A stretch of 64,000 bases of DNA from an uncultured Collinsella sp. (GTDB taxonomy: Bacteria > Actinomycetota > Coriobacteriia > Coriobacteriales > Coriobacteriaceae), in assembly GCA_900552385.1 (NCBI GenBank), contig URZI01000006.1:1-64000 (forward strand), given 5' to 3'. The notes under the pieces were generated by a model, which saw only the letters and a program-made list of their open reading frames with translations, was not told where the DNA came from and searched no databases. Both the position numbers and the translations under genes were made by a program. Positions 16,400 through 25,748 of the stretch are shown in pieces. Within the stretch, counting starts at the first letter, position 1, and each line of letters starts with the position of its first letter.

Positions 16400-18598
16400 A
16401 TGGGTCCTCGCCAACGACAGGGACGCAGCCGTTCAAAGACGCATGCTCTGCCCATAATCCTGCTCTCGTTTTTGGGCTTTTTGCTTATCGCGGGCGTGGC
16501 GTTTGGCATCGGCATGGTCGGCAACGTCAACCGTTGGCTGTCCGATCTGCCCGACTACACCGACGCCAACGCGTATCTGGTGAGCGAGCCCACCGAGATC
16601 GTCGACTGCAACGGCAACAAGATCGCAAGCTTCTACACGCAAAACCGCAAGTCCATCACCAAGGACGAGGTCTCCCCCTACGTGCTGCAGGGCACCGTTG
16701 ACGTCGAGGACGAGCGCTTCTACGAGCACGGCGGTATCGACCTGTGGGGTATCGCGCGTGCTGCGGTGGCAACCCTCGGCGGCGGGCACGAAGGCGCCTC
16801 GACTATCACCCAGCAGCTGGTGCGCAACACCATCCTGCAGGAGGAGCAGTTCGACTCGACCATCGAGCGTAAGGTGCGCGAGGCCTACATCGCCGTAAAG
16901 ATGGAGGACATGTACTCCAAAGACGAGATCCTCATGATGTACCTCAACACCATCTATTACGGCCACGGCGCCTACGGCATCGAGGCCGCAGCCGAGACCT
17001 ACCTGTCCAAGAGCGCCGCCGACCTCACCCTGAGCGAAGCCGCACTGTTGATCGGCCTTCCCAACTCGCCTTCGCAGTACGACCCCACGGTCAATCCCGA
17101 TCTGGCACTGTCTCGCCGCAACAAGGTCCTCGACAACATGTTGCGCCTGGGCCACATTACGCAGGAGGAGCACGATGCCGCACAGGCCGAGCCCATCACC
17201 CTCAACGTGACCGAAATCTCGGGCAGTGGCGTCGACGTATACTCGCAGCCCTACTTTGTCGCCTATGTCAAGCAGCTGCTGGAGCAGGAGTTCTCGACCG
17301 ACGTGCTCTTTAAGGGCGGTCTGACCGTCAAGACCACCATCGACCCCACGATGCAGCAGGTGGCAGAGAATGCCGTCCGCGAGCAGCTCGACACGCTCTC
17401 ACTCGACGGCCTGGACATGGGCATGGTCGTCGTCGACCCCAAGACCGGCTACATCAAGTGCATGGTGGGCGGCTACGACTACAACGCCGACGAGAACCAC
17501 GTAAACCATGCCACGGCCAAGCGTCCCGTCGGCTCCACCTTTAAGGCCTTTACGCTGGCAACTGCCATCCAAAACGGCATGAACCCCAACGTCACCCTCA
17601 ACTGCAACTCGCCGCTCAAGGCCAAGGGCACTACGACCGAGGTCCAAAACTACGCCAACCATAGCTATGGCAACATCACGCTTAAGCAGGCAACGGCATA
17701 CTCCTCCAACACCGGCTACATCCAGGTGGCGGAAGCCGTCGGCAACAGCAAGATCATCTCGCTCGTCAAAAAGCTCGGCATCGACCCCGCCAAGGACAAC
17801 ATCGAGGACGTTCCCGTCATGACCCTCGGCACTGGCTCGATCTCGCCGCTCGAGATGGCCGCCGCCTACGCGACGTTTGCCAACGGCGGCTACTATCGCC
17901 AGCCGATCGCCATCACCGAGATTGACTCTCGTACCGGTTCGGTGCTGTACCAGCACACCGACAATCCCTCACAGGTGCTCACCGAGGGCGAGGCCGCCGC
18001 GGTCACCGATGTTCTGTCCGGCGTCATGCAGGGCGGCGGTACGGGCGCTGCTGGCGCCCTGAGCGTCAACCAGCCCTATGCCGGCAAAACGGGCACCACC
18101 GACAACACCACCAACCTGTGGTTCTGCGGCTATACCCCGCAGCTGGCGTGCGCCCTGTGGACCGGCTATTCCGCGGGCGAGATCCCCATCCAAAAATACG
18201 GCACGGACCTGCTGGGCGACAGCACCAACCTGCCTGTCTTTAAGCGGTTTATGAACACCGTTCTGACCGGTACCGAGCGCGAGGAGTTTGCGACCGGAAC
18301 GGCGCCCACCTACAAGAACAACAGCGTCTGGAAGTTCTACGGCACCAACAACGCCAAGAAGACGGAAAACGACGACAAGGACAAGGACGAGAACGAGGAC
18401 GAAGAGGAAACTACCACAACGACTACCACGACGACCACGACCACCGAGACCACGGGCGGCGACACCACCGGCGACACCGGTACGACCGGTGGCTCGACGG
18501 GCGGCTCCACTGGTGGTTCGACCGGCGGCGATGGCGGCACGCCTACGCCTACGCCCACTCCCGACCCCTCGCCCACGCCTGACGATACGGTCGGCTAG
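16400..18598 (+). CDS. Class A penicillin-binding protein (transglycosylase/transpeptidase)
   Basis: A 732-residue bifunctional peptidoglycan synthase. A basic N-terminus precedes one membrane anchor (about 17-40), then a GT51 glycosyltransferase domain with EDERFYEHGGIDLWG and GASTITQQL, then a transpeptidase domain with the serine box GSTFKAF, the SSNTG box and the KTGTTD box. The tail (last ~70 residues) is acidic, then a run of threonines, GGST repeats and a PTPTP segment, a cell-wall-spanning or glycosylatable linker. The ATG at 16400 has GGAGG upstream; open frame before it is spurious. A strong terminator follows. Confidence 0.92.
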   Translation: MGPRQRQGRSRSKTHALPIILLSFLGFLLIAGVAFGIGMVGNVNRWLSDLPDYTDANAYLVSEPTEIVDCNGNKIASFYTQNRKSITKDEVSPYVLQGTVDVEDERFYEHGGIDLWGIARAAVATLGGGHEGASTITQQLVRNTILQEEQFDSTIERKVREAYIAVKMEDMYSKDEILMMYLNTIYYGHGAYGIEAAAETYLSKSAADLTLSEAALLIGLPNSPSQYDPTVNPDLALSRRNKVLDNMLRLGHITQEEHDAAQAEPITLNVTEISGSGVDVYSQPYFVAYVKQLLEQEFSTDVLFKGGLTVKTTIDPTMQQVAENAVREQLDTLSLDGLDMGMVVVDPKTGYIKCMVGGYDYNADENHVNHATAKRPVGSTFKAFTLATAIQNGMNPNVTLNCNSPLKAKGTTTEVQNYANHSYGNITLKQATAYSSNTGYIQVAEAVGNSKIISLVKKLGIDPAKDNIEDVPVMTLGTGSISPLEMAAAYATFANGGYYRQPIAITEIDSRTGSVLYQHTDNPSQVLTEGEAAAVTDVLSGVMQGGGTGAAGALSVNQPYAGKTGTTDNTTNLWFCGYTPQLACALWTGYSAGEIPIQKYGTDLLGDSTNLPVFKRFMNTVLTGTEREEFATGTAPTYKNNSVWKFYGTNNAKKTENDDKDKDENEDEEETTTTTTTTTTTTETTGGDTTGDTGTTGGSTGGSTGGSTGGDGGTPTPTPTPDPSPTPDDTVG

Positions 18599-18621
18599 AA
18601 ATCATCCAGCCATATGCAACA

Positions 18622-18662
18622 AGGCCCCCGAGCAGCCTATTGAACTGCTCGGGGGCCTTTTA
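18622..18662 (+). terminator. Intrinsic terminator after the penicillin-binding protein gene
   Basis: A 13-bp GC-rich stem (GGCCCCCGAGCAG and its complement) followed by TTTT. Confidence 0.9.
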
Positions 18663-18701
18663 GTTTGAAGCGACCTGGTGGGCGGTCTTTATACCGGCAA
18701 A

Positions 18702-18737
18702 CAAAAAGGGGGGTACCGACCAACGTCGATACCCCTT
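18702..18737 (-). terminator. Intrinsic terminator, minus strand, after argR
   Basis: Stem GGGGTATCGAC/GTCGGTACCCC followed by TTTTT on the minus strand, 50 bp past the argR stop. Confidence 0.8.
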
Positions 18738-18786
18738 ACAAGCCACGATGTCAGCGCGCACAGTGCCGAGCGCACGACCCGCACGC

Positions 18787-19224
18787 CTACTTGCGAGAAT
18801 TGCTCAGCTTATTGATCAGCGCCTCGAGACGCTCGCCGTCCTCGGCCGTCTGGGCAATAACCAAAATCGTATCGTTGCCGGCAAGCGAGCCAAGCACATC
18901 GGGCAACTCTGCCGCATCAACGGCGGCGGCGATGCCGGAAGCCGTGCCAGGCTGAGCCTTGATCATAACCAGATTATCGGTGCGCAGAACGCCCGTAACG
19001 AGCTCGGAAACCATACGCTGCAGGTGCAGGTCCTCTGCCAGAACATAGATGCCCTCAGGGAGCTTACGCAGCCCCATATCGGCAATATCGCGAGAGACAG
19101 TCGCCTGCGTGCAATCAAAGCCCATAGCACGGAGCTCATCGACCAGCACGCGCTGCGTACGGATGTCCTTATTGCGCACAATATCTCTAATGGCATCCTG
19201 GCGCCCATTGCGTTTTTTAGCCAT
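18787..19224 (-). CDS. argR: Arginine repressor ArgR
   Basis: A 145-residue ArgR/AhrC regulator. The winged-helix domain contains the conserved QATVSRDI recognition helix near residue 42, and the C-terminal hexamerisation/arginine-binding domain shows PGTASGIAAAVD near 95 and AGNDTILVI near 115. The start is the ATG at 19224, preceded by GGAGAGGG; the longer frame has no support. An ARG-box-like site at 19301-19314 suggests autoregulation. No arginine biosynthesis gene lies in this window. Confidence 0.95.
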   Translation of the reverse strand: MAKKRNGRQDAIRDIVRNKDIRTQRVLVDELRAMGFDCTQATVSRDIADMGLRKLPEGIYVLAEDLHLQRMVSELVTGVLRTDNLVMIKAQPGTASGIAAAVDAAELPDVLGSLAGNDTILVIAQTAEDGERLEALINKLSNSRK

Positions 19225-19300
19225 ACAAACCCTCTCTCCAAAAGATGGCGGAGACAATCAATCAGTGATTGAATAGTTTAACGCTATTTGAAGGCTTTTG

Positions 19301-19314
19301 TGTATAAGAATGCA
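19301..19314. promoter_or_regulatory. Candidate ARG box upstream of argR
   Basis: TGTATAAGAATGCA fits the ArgR half-site palindrome TGNATWWWWATNCA with one deviation in the centre. It lies 77 bp upstream of the argR start. Confidence 0.55.
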
Positions 19315-19356
19315 TTTCGAAACAATTCTATGCAAGTTTGTTTCGTAATGAGCCGT

Positions 19357-20397
19357 TTAGGCGGTTTTTGCGCCCGTCCGGTTAAGAAAAGCTGCCAGAT
19401 GCGTACACATCACGCAGCGCGCGGGCTTGGCGCTGGCGATCGGCCCAAACAACAGACCGAGTCCCCGATGGTTGTCCTTGAGCGCGGCGACCATCTGACG
19501 GGTTCGAGGCGCATCGAGCATATCACGCATGCGGGCGGAACGCTCGATTGACGACAACCCGTGCGGGCTCAGGCACAAATTCTCGATGCAGGCGACCAGT
19601 CCGGCAAAGTAGAACTTTTGGCTTGCCAGCTTGAGCCGACCACCGCTATCTGCTTCCGAGAGTGAGTCCGCAAGCTCGTCGAGTGCTCGGATGTCATCGG
19701 ATACCTTGGCATACATGGTGGGATCAAAGGCATCTGTAAGCTTAGGTGCCGCGGCGTGGAAACAAGCGTCGCCGCAGCCGGAGACGCACTGCGCCCGCGA
19801 GAGCGCGCACGCCATAAACCCAACTGTGCGAAACACCTTGTCGCACAAAAGGCATGCCTCAAACAGCGAGCGGCTGTACATCACGCCAGAGGTCTGAGCG
19901 ACTAGGCCGCCTAAAATCAACTGGGACAGCCCGGTCACCATCGAAGACTTGTCTTCAATGACAATAGGGGCAACATCCAAGACGCGCGAATGGCGCTCTC
20001 GATGTGCATCATAGCGGTCGAGCGACACCGTGGGGAACACTATGTCTGCCGCAGTATCGCACGCGATATCGACCATCTTGGAAAGGGACTGCGGAGCAAA
20101 CCACTCATCGGCGTTCATGGCGATGATTTGAGAGCCGCGCGAGGCAGCAAAACCGGCACGAAGACAAGCGCCGCGCTTCGCGTCCTCGACGTCAATCAAA
20201 TCAATATGGATGTCCCTGTCGGCGGCAACTTGAAGCGAATGGCGCACACCAGGCGCAGCATCGCGGCAGACAACGACAATCTGCAAATCGTAGAGGTCTT
20301 GGTTCTGGATACTCTCGAGCGCACGCATCGCATAGCTGGGCGAACCTTCTACCACAAGGATCACCGAAAGTCGCGGATGCGAGCCACGTCGAACCAA
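19357..20397 (-). CDS. Glycosyltransferase family 2 protein
   Basis: A 346-residue protein whose first 110 residues are a GT-A fold: LSVILVVEGSPSYAMRALESI, then a VVVCRDAAPG strand, a KRGACLRAGFAASRG nucleotide-sugar segment and NADEW in the place of the DxD motif. The remaining ~230 residues are poorly conserved and rich in cysteine. The acceptor is unknown. The frame begins at a TTG (20397) after GAGAGG; no ATG is available before the first conserved strand, so TTG is likely. It lies between argR and truA, all on the minus strand, without clear coupling. Confidence 0.7.
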   Translation of the reverse strand: MVRRGSHPRLSVILVVEGSPSYAMRALESIQNQDLYDLQIVVVCRDAAPGVRHSLQVAADRDIHIDLIDVEDAKRGACLRAGFAASRGSQIIAMNADEWFAPQSLSKMVDIACDTAADIVFPTVSLDRYDAHRERHSRVLDVAPIVIEDKSSMVTGLSQLILGGLVAQTSGVMYSRSLFEACLLCDKVFRTVGFMACALSRAQCVSGCGDACFHAAAPKLTDAFDPTMYAKVSDDIRALDELADSLSEADSGGRLKLASQKFYFAGLVACIENLCLSPHGLSSIERSARMRDMLDAPRTRQMVAALKDNHRGLGLLFGPIASAKPARCVMCTHLAAFLNRTGAKTA

Positions 20398-20558
20398 GTT
20401 ATCCGTCCTCTCGACAGCAATAAATCAAACCGTGGTTCATGGTACACCCCGGCAATAAAAGCAATGAGACACCAGTTGTATTGCACGTCAAGAACAGATG
20501 TTGCACACGCGCAGCCCACAGATGACAGGTGTCGACGCACGACGCGTCGAGCCCTCCC

Positions 20559-21383
20559 CTAGTCGAGCACGACAAGCTCGGCGGGATCGTAATCCACGCC
20601 CATAAACGTAAGGCCGCAGGCAGGAGCCGTGGGGCCCGCAGCGGTACGGTCGCAAGCATCGATGACCTCGCGCATCCACTCGGGTTCACGGCGATGCATG
20701 CCAATCTCGACAAGCGTGCCCACGATCGTACGGACCATCGAATGCAGGAACGCATTGCCCTCGATGGTAAACGTCAGGATGTCCTCGCCAAACGCAATCT
20801 CATGGCCAAACTCGGCACGCATCACGCAGCGATGCGTGGGCTTGCCAACGGCCGAGGCAACCTTGCAAAAGCTTTTAAAGTCCTGCTCGCCCAGCAGCGC
20901 GGGACAGGCAGCAGACATAGCCTCAACATCCAAGGGATAGCGATGCCACCACACGGCACCGCGGGACAGCACGGGGCGCGCATCTCGATCGGCAATACGG
21001 TACGTATACGTACGGGAACGCGCGTCAAAACGTGCAGAAAAGCCTTTACGGGCCCTGTAGACCTCGTTTATGGCGATATCTTTGGGCAGCAGGGCATCCA
21101 TAGCCCGCAGCCACCTACGGCGCGTACACGCGAGCTCAGCGTCCGTTACGGGCACACTAATGTACTGCGCCACCGCATGCACGCCGGCATCGGTGCGCCC
21201 TGCGCACGTCAGGTCGATCGGACGGCGCAGGAGCGTCTCGATAGCGCGGCGCAGCTCGCCCGCAACCGTCGTCTGGCCAGGCTGCTCGGCAAAGCCGCTA
21301 TAGGACGAGCCATCGTAGGCCACGCGGAAAACGAGCGTGGCATCGAGCTCAGGAATCGAATTGAAATCAGACGGCGCGGTCAT
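20559..21383 (-). CDS. truA: tRNA pseudouridine(38-40) synthase TruA
   Basis: A 274-residue pseudouridine synthase acting on the tRNA anticodon stem. The catalytic aspartate is in AGRTDAGVHA near residue 61, and FRVAYDGSSYSGF near the start and GNAFLHSMVR near 215 are family signatures. The ATG at 21383 has GGGAG upstream; a TTG five codons earlier is an alternative. It follows rplQ, as in many genomes, but a strong terminator (21419-21450) separates them. Confidence 0.95.
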   Translation of the reverse strand: MTAPSDFNSIPELDATLVFRVAYDGSSYSGFAEQPGQTTVAGELRRAIETLLRRPIDLTCAGRTDAGVHAVAQYISVPVTDAELACTRRRWLRAMDALLPKDIAINEVYRARKGFSARFDARSRTYTYRIADRDARPVLSRGAVWWHRYPLDVEAMSAACPALLGEQDFKSFCKVASAVGKPTHRCVMRAEFGHEIAFGEDILTFTIEGNAFLHSMVRTIVGTLVEIGMHRREPEWMREVIDACDRTAAGPTAPACGLTFMGVDYDPAELVVLD

Positions 21384-21418
21384 GGGCGCTCCCAACAAAC
21401 AGGCAATGGCATTTCGAC

Positions 21419-21450
21419 AAAAAAAAGAGGGGTACGCGAACGTACCCCTC
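21419..21450 (-). terminator. Intrinsic terminator closing the ribosomal operon
   Basis: 10-bp stem GAGGGGTACG/CGTACCCCTC with a TTCG loop followed by eight T on the minus strand, 27 bp after the rplQ stop. Confidence 0.92.
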
Positions 21451-21476
21451 GAATATAGCCTATGCAGACGGATTGT

Positions 21477-21944
21477 CTACTCAGCGGTCTCCTCAGCAGG
21501 AGCCTCCTCGGCAGCCTCGACCTTCTTGGGAGCAGCGGCCTTCTTGGGGGCCGGAGCAGCCTTCTTGGCCTTAGGCGTGCAAGGCTCGGTGACGAGCTCC
21601 ATGATAACGATGGGAGCATTGTCGCCCTTACGGTTACCGAGCTTCATGATGCGGGTGTAACCGCCGTTGCGGTCCTGCCACATACCCTGGGCAGCCTTGT
21701 CGAAGATCTCGGCAACGAGCTGCTTATCGCCGAGCTTGGCGATAGCCAGACGACGAGAGTGCAGGTCGCCCTTCTTGGCCCAGGTGATGATCGGATCGAC
21801 GACCGAACGCAGTGCCTTAGCGCGGGTCTCGGTGGTCTTGATGCGGTCGTTCTCGAAGAGGGCCTTAGCAAGGCTCTTCTTCATGGCCTTGGTGTGGCTC
21901 GCATCGGTGCCGAGCTTCAGGCCCTTCTTAACGTTGTGACGCAT
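21477..21944 (-). CDS. rplQ: 50S ribosomal protein L17
   Basis: A 155-residue L17. The conserved N-terminus (MRHNVKKGLKLGTDASH), the RAKALRSVVDPII helix and the GYTRIMKLGNRKGDNAP stretch are present. The last ~35 residues form an Ala/Lys/Pro/Glu-rich tail (KKAAPAPKKAAAPKK then acidic) beyond the standard ~120-residue protein, as often seen in actinobacteria. It is the last gene of the operon. Confidence 0.97.
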   Translation of the reverse strand: MRHNVKKGLKLGTDASHTKAMKKSLAKALFENDRIKTTETRAKALRSVVDPIITWAKKGDLHSRRLAIAKLGDKQLVAEIFDKAAQGMWQDRNGGYTRIMKLGNRKGDNAPIVIMELVTEPCTPKAKKAAPAPKKAAAPKKVEAAEEAPAEETAE

Positions 21945-21974
21945 GGTCTAGTTTCTCCTCAAATATGCGAAGCA

Positions 21975-22916
21975 TTAAGCCTTCAGGCTCAGGCCCATGG
22001 ACTCAAGCTTGTCCTTCACTTCCTCGATCGACTTAACACCGAAGTTACGGATGTTGAGCAGATCGTTCTCCGAGAACTCAACGAGCTGACGGACCGAGTG
22101 AATGCTGGCGCGCTTAAGGCAGTTGTAGGAACGGACGGAAAGGTCCAGATCCTCAATCTGCTTGTCCAGCTCGGCGTTGTCGTTGGTGACCTCGGGAGCG
22201 AAGATCGAAGCCTCCTCCTCGACCTCGGGGGTCTCGGCAAGGTTCATAAAGGCGGCCATATGCTGGTTGATGATATTAGCAGCCTGGACCACGGCGTCGC
22301 GCGGGGCGATGGAGCCGTTGGTCTCGATCTCGAGGACAAGGCGGTCGTAGTCGGTGTGCTGACCGACACGGCAAGCCTCAACGAGCTTGGCGCAACGGGA
22401 AACCGGCGAGTACAGCGAGTCGACGTGGATCACACCGATGGGATCGTTGTCGCGCTTGTTGGCCTCGCCAGAAACATAGCCGCGGCCATAGCCGATGCGC
22501 ATGCTCATGGTGAGATGGCCACCCTCGGTGAGCGTAGCGATGTGCTGCTCGGGGTTGACCAGCTCAAACTCGGACGGAATAAAGAAGTCCGCACCGGTGA
22601 CCTCGCAGGGGCCGTCAACCGAAATGGTGGCGGTCGCCTCGTCGGTCGTGCCGAGAGCCCTGAAGACAAGACCCTTGACATTCAGGACGATGTCGGTGAC
22701 ATCCTCGACCATGTTAGGGATGGTCATGAACTCGTGCTGCGCACCATCGATCTGAATAGCCTCGACGGCGGCACCCTCGAGCGAGGACAAAAGAACGCGA
22801 CGAAGGGAGTTACCCAGCGTATCGCCGTAGCCACGCTCGAGCGGCTCGACGGAGACACGAGCAGACGTCTCGTTGATCTCTTCGACCTGAACCTGAGGCC
22901 TAATGAATTCTGACAT
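21975..22916 (-). CDS. rpoA: RNA polymerase alpha subunit
   Basis: A 313-residue alpha subunit with both domains: the dimerising N-terminal domain (ERGYGDTLGNSLRRVLLSS near residue 28) and the C-terminal DNA/activator-binding domain (LDLSVRSYNCLKRASI and GVKSIEEVKDKL near the end), joined by an acidic linker around 220-235. Between rpsD and rplQ, the usual alpha-operon position. Confidence 0.98.
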   Translation of the reverse strand: MSEFIRPQVQVEEINETSARVSVEPLERGYGDTLGNSLRRVLLSSLEGAAVEAIQIDGAQHEFMTIPNMVEDVTDIVLNVKGLVFRALGTTDEATATISVDGPCEVTGADFFIPSEFELVNPEQHIATLTEGGHLTMSMRIGYGRGYVSGEANKRDNDPIGVIHVDSLYSPVSRCAKLVEACRVGQHTDYDRLVLEIETNGSIAPRDAVVQAANIINQHMAAFMNLAETPEVEEEASIFAPEVTNDNAELDKQIEDLDLSVRSYNCLKRASIHSVRQLVEFSENDLLNIRNFGVKSIEEVKDKLESMGLSLKA

Positions 22917-22948
22917 GTATTACCTCCAGCCTCAGCAGCCCGGATGGA

Positions 22949-23545
22949 CTACTTAGAGTAGAGCTCGACGATGAGCTGCTCGTTGATATCACCGCTGATC
23001 TGCTCACGCGTCGGCAGAGCGAGCACGTTACCAGACAGCTTCTCGATATCGACCTCGAGCCAGCCAGGGACCTCAAAGCGCTCGGAGGAAATCAGGGCCT
23101 CCTTGATGGGGAGGAGGTCACGGAACTTCTCGCCGACAGCGACGACGTCGCCGGCCTTGACGCGGTAGGACGGGATGTCCACGCGCTTGCCGTTCACGGT
23201 GAAGTGACCGTGACGGACGGACTGACGAGCCTCTTTACGGGTGCGGGCGAAGCCAAGACGGAAGACAACGTTGTCGAGGCGAGACTCAAGAATGATCATG
23301 AGGTTCTCACCGGTGACGCCGTTCATCTTACGGGCCTTGTTGAAGTAGCCGTGGAACTGCTTCTCCAGAACGCCATAGATGAACTTGACCTTCTGCTTCT
23401 CGCGCAGCTGCATGCCGTACTCAGATTCCTTGCGACGGCGCTTGGGCTGACGGATAGATTCCTTCTTGCTGCTGTAACCGAGCTCAGCGGGATCGATCCC
23501 GAGCTGACGGCAGCGCTTAAGAACAGGAGTCCTGTCGATTGCCAT
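22949..23545 (-). CDS. rpsD: 30S ribosomal protein S4
   Basis: A 198-residue S4 with the S4 RNA-binding domain (RLDNVVFRLGFARTRKEARQ) around residues 90-110. The N-terminus (MAIDRTPVLKRCRQLGID) has a single cysteine rather than the four-cysteine zinc form, so this is the zinc-free type. Confidence 0.97.
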   Translation of the reverse strand: MAIDRTPVLKRCRQLGIDPAELGYSSKKESIRQPKRRRKESEYGMQLREKQKVKFIYGVLEKQFHGYFNKARKMNGVTGENLMIILESRLDNVVFRLGFARTRKEARQSVRHGHFTVNGKRVDIPSYRVKAGDVVAVGEKFRDLLPIKEALISSERFEVPGWLEVDIEKLSGNVLALPTREQISGDINEQLIVELYSK

Positions 23546-23564
23546 ATTGATACGATCCTTTCAG

Positions 23565-23969
23565 TTACACGCGGCGACGCTTCTTGGGGCGGCAGCCGTT
23601 GTGCGGAATGGGGGTCTTGTCCTGGATGCTCGAGACCTCGAGGCCAGCAGCCTGGAGGGAGCGGATGGCGGTCTCACGACCGGAGCCGGGGCCCTTGACG
23701 AAGACGGAAACCTTCTTCATACCGTGCTCCATGGCCTGCTTGGCAGCAGCCTCGGCAGCCATCTGGGCAGCGAACGGCGTGGACTTACGGGAGCCCTTGA
23801 AGCCCACCTGGCCAGCCGACTTCCAGGAAATGACGTTGCCCTGGGGATCGGTGATTGAAACGATCGTGTTGTTGAACGTAGAACGAATGTGAGCCTGGCC
23901 CACGGAAATGTTCTTACGGTCCGCGCGCTTCAGACGGGCAGCGCGAACGTTCTTCTTAGCAGTAGCCAT
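23565..23969 (-). CDS. rpsK: 30S ribosomal protein S11
   Basis: A 134-residue S11 with the family core HIRSTFNNTIVSITD near residue 27, AAEAAAKQAMEHGMKKV near 70, and the conserved end ISSIQDKTPIPHNGCRPKKRRRV-type C-terminus. Located between rpsM and rpsD as expected. Confidence 0.98.
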   Translation of the reverse strand: MATAKKNVRAARLKRADRKNISVGQAHIRSTFNNTIVSITDPQGNVISWKSAGQVGFKGSRKSTPFAAQMAAEAAAKQAMEHGMKKVSVFVKGPGSGRETAIRSLQAAGLEVSSIQDKTPIPHNGCRPKKRRRV

Positions 23970-23983
23970 CTATCTAGCGCTCC

Positions 23984-24358
23984 TTATTTCTTCTTCTTAG
24001 CACCGATCTGACGCTTCGGGCCCTTGCGGGTACGAGCGTTAGTGTGGGTGCGCTGGCCGCGGACCGGGAGGCCCTTGCGGTGACGAAGGCCGCGGTTGCA
24101 GCCGATGTCCATAAGGCGCTTGACGTTCTGGTTGCGCTCACGGCGGAGGTCGCCCTCAACCATGATCTGGTTCTTATCGATATAATCGCGGATGGCGTTA
24201 ACCTCATCCTCGGTGAGGTCCTTAACGCGCGTATCCACGTTAACGTTGCACTCGACGCAAATCTTCGTCGCAGTGGTGCGGCCGATGCCGTAAATGTAGG
24301 TCAGACCGATCTCAACGCGCTTCTCACGCGGGAGGTCGACACCATTAATACGGGCCAA
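23984..24358 (-). CDS. rpsM: 30S ribosomal protein S13
   Basis: A 124-residue S13: ARINGVDLPREKRVEIGLTY at the N-terminus, the YIYGIGRTTA helix and the basic RGQRTHTNARTRKGP tail. The start codon is TTG (24358), with AGGAG about 8 bases upstream; no nearby ATG fits. Confidence 0.97.
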   Translation of the reverse strand: MARINGVDLPREKRVEIGLTYIYGIGRTTATKICVECNVNVDTRVKDLTEDEVNAIRDYIDKNQIMVEGDLRRERNQNVKRLMDIGCNRGLRHRKGLPVRGQRTHTNARTRKGPKRQIGAKKKK

Positions 24359-24372
24359 CGTAGTCTCCTCTC

Positions 24373-24486
24373 TTAACCCTGACGCTGCTTATGACGGGGG
24401 TTCTCGCAAATGACGAGGACCTTGCCATGGCGCCTAATGATTTTGCACTTATCGCACATCTTCTTGACCGAAGGACGTACCTTCAT
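24373..24486 (-). CDS. rpmJ: 50S ribosomal protein L36
   Basis: A 37-codon gene too short for routine ORF calling. It reads MKVRPSVKKMCDKCKIIRR and ends HKQRQG. The C-x2-C...C-x4-H zinc ligands are present (CDKC, then CENPRH), so this is the zinc-binding C+ form. AAAGGAAG precedes the ATG. Between infA and rpsM, as usual. Confidence 0.97.
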   Translation of the reverse strand: MKVRPSVKKMCDKCKIIRRHGKVLVICENPRHKQRQG

Positions 24487-24636
24487 CGTTCTTCCTTTCG
24501 GTAGCGCTCAAACTACTTCCCTACTATCTACTCGCCCAGCCGCAGGCGTTTAAAACTATGGCTGGTCTTCACACACAATCCGACCGTAGGTTGAGCTAAG
24601 CCTGCAGTCGGAAATGGAGTGCGTGTATGCGTGCCG

Positions 24637-24855
24637 CTATTTGTAGCGATAGGTGATGCGGCCGCGGGTCAGGTCGTACGGGGAAAGCTCCACGACAACC
24701 CTGTCACCGGGGAGAATACGGATGTAATTCATTCGGATCTTGCCAGAAATGTTGCACAGAACCGAATGACCGTTCTCGAGCTCGACCTTAAACATGGCAT
24801 TGGGCAGCGGTTCCTTTACCGTACCCTCGAGCTCAATTGCGTCTTCCTTCTTCAC
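24637..24855 (-). CDS. infA: Translation initiation factor IF-1
   Basis: An S1-fold protein of about 72 residues (KKEDAIELEGTVKEPLPN ... VVVELSPYDLTRGRITYRYK). The exact start is uncertain: GTG at 24855 gives the usual family length, while a TTG at 24861 would add two residues. A promoter-like pair lies upstream at 24895-24923. Confidence 0.95.
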   Translation of the reverse strand: MKKEDAIELEGTVKEPLPNAMFKVELENGHSVLCNISGKIRMNYIRILPGDRVVVELSPYDLTRGRITYRYK

Positions 24856-24894
24856 AAGCAATCATCTTTCTCTAGAAAACGACAGCGATTGAGT

Positions 24895-24923
24895 ATTCTA
24901 CAACACGTATGCACGCATCGTAA
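24895..24923 (-). promoter_or_regulatory. Candidate sigma-70-type promoter upstream of infA
   Basis: Minus strand -10 TAGAAT and -35 TTACGA separated by exactly 17 bp, about 40 bp before the infA start. The -35 match is weak. Confidence 0.45.
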
Positions 24924-24959
24924 TAACTTCGTAATGGCTCCACAACTAAATGGAACTTG

Positions 24960-25748
24960 TTACATTTCTCCGCCTTGGAGGGAGCACCAAGCACCTTGGG
25001 CATCCGTGGTGAGAATCACCGGACCGTCATTGGTGATGGCGACGGTGTTCTCGTAGTGCGCGGCGGGCAGGTGGTCGTTGGTCGTAACAATCCAACCGTC
25101 GGAGCCCGTGCTCACATGGTTGGAACCCATCGTAACCATCGGCTCGATGGCAATGACCATGCCGGCCTGGAGGCGAACGCCCCTCCCCTTTTTTCCATAG
25201 TTAGGAACGTTGGGGTCCTCGTGCATCACGCGGCCAATGCCATGGCCCACATAATCGCGAAGCACGCCGTAACCGTGAGACTCGGCGAGGGACTGAACGG
25301 CATAACCGACATCCCCGATATGGTTACCGGGAACAGCCTGCTCGATGGCAGCCTTAAGGCAATCGCGCGTGACCTCGCATAAAGCCTTGGCTTCGGGCGT
25401 GGGGGTGCCGACGAAAAACGTCCAAGCGTTATCGCCGACCCAACCGTCAACGACAGCTCCCGTATCAATGGAGATGATATCGCCATCGCGCAGGATCATG
25501 TCGGGGTTGGGAATACCGTGGACCACGGCATCGTTGATCGATGCGCAAATGGTCCCCGGGAACCCGCCGTAACCCTTAAAGGCCGGGGTGCCGCCATGCA
25601 TGCGGATAATCTGCTCCGCGAGCTGATCGAGCTCAAAAGTCGAAACGCCGGGGCGCACCATGGCTCCAACGTGGCGGAGCGCCATCTTAGATAGCGCTCC
25701 TGCCTTCTTCATCTGCTCGATTTGCGTTGCAGACTTAATCTTGATCAT
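24960..25748 (-). CDS. map: Type I methionine aminopeptidase
   Basis: A 262-residue enzyme removing N-terminal methionine. Metal ligands are visible: the aspartates of SIDTGAVVDGWVGDNAW, HGIGRVMHEDP (His), the glutamate of IAIEPMVTMG and the glutamate-region near the C-terminus. It overlaps the adk stop codon by 4 bp (ATGA), so the pair is translationally coupled. Confidence 0.97.
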   Translation of the reverse strand: MIKIKSATQIEQMKKAGALSKMALRHVGAMVRPGVSTFELDQLAEQIIRMHGGTPAFKGYGGFPGTICASINDAVVHGIPNPDMILRDGDIISIDTGAVVDGWVGDNAWTFFVGTPTPEAKALCEVTRDCLKAAIEQAVPGNHIGDVGYAVQSLAESHGYGVLRDYVGHGIGRVMHEDPNVPNYGKKGRGVRLQAGMVIAIEPMVTMGSNHVSTGSDGWIVTTNDHLPAAHYENTVAITNDGPVILTTDAQGAWCSLQGGEM

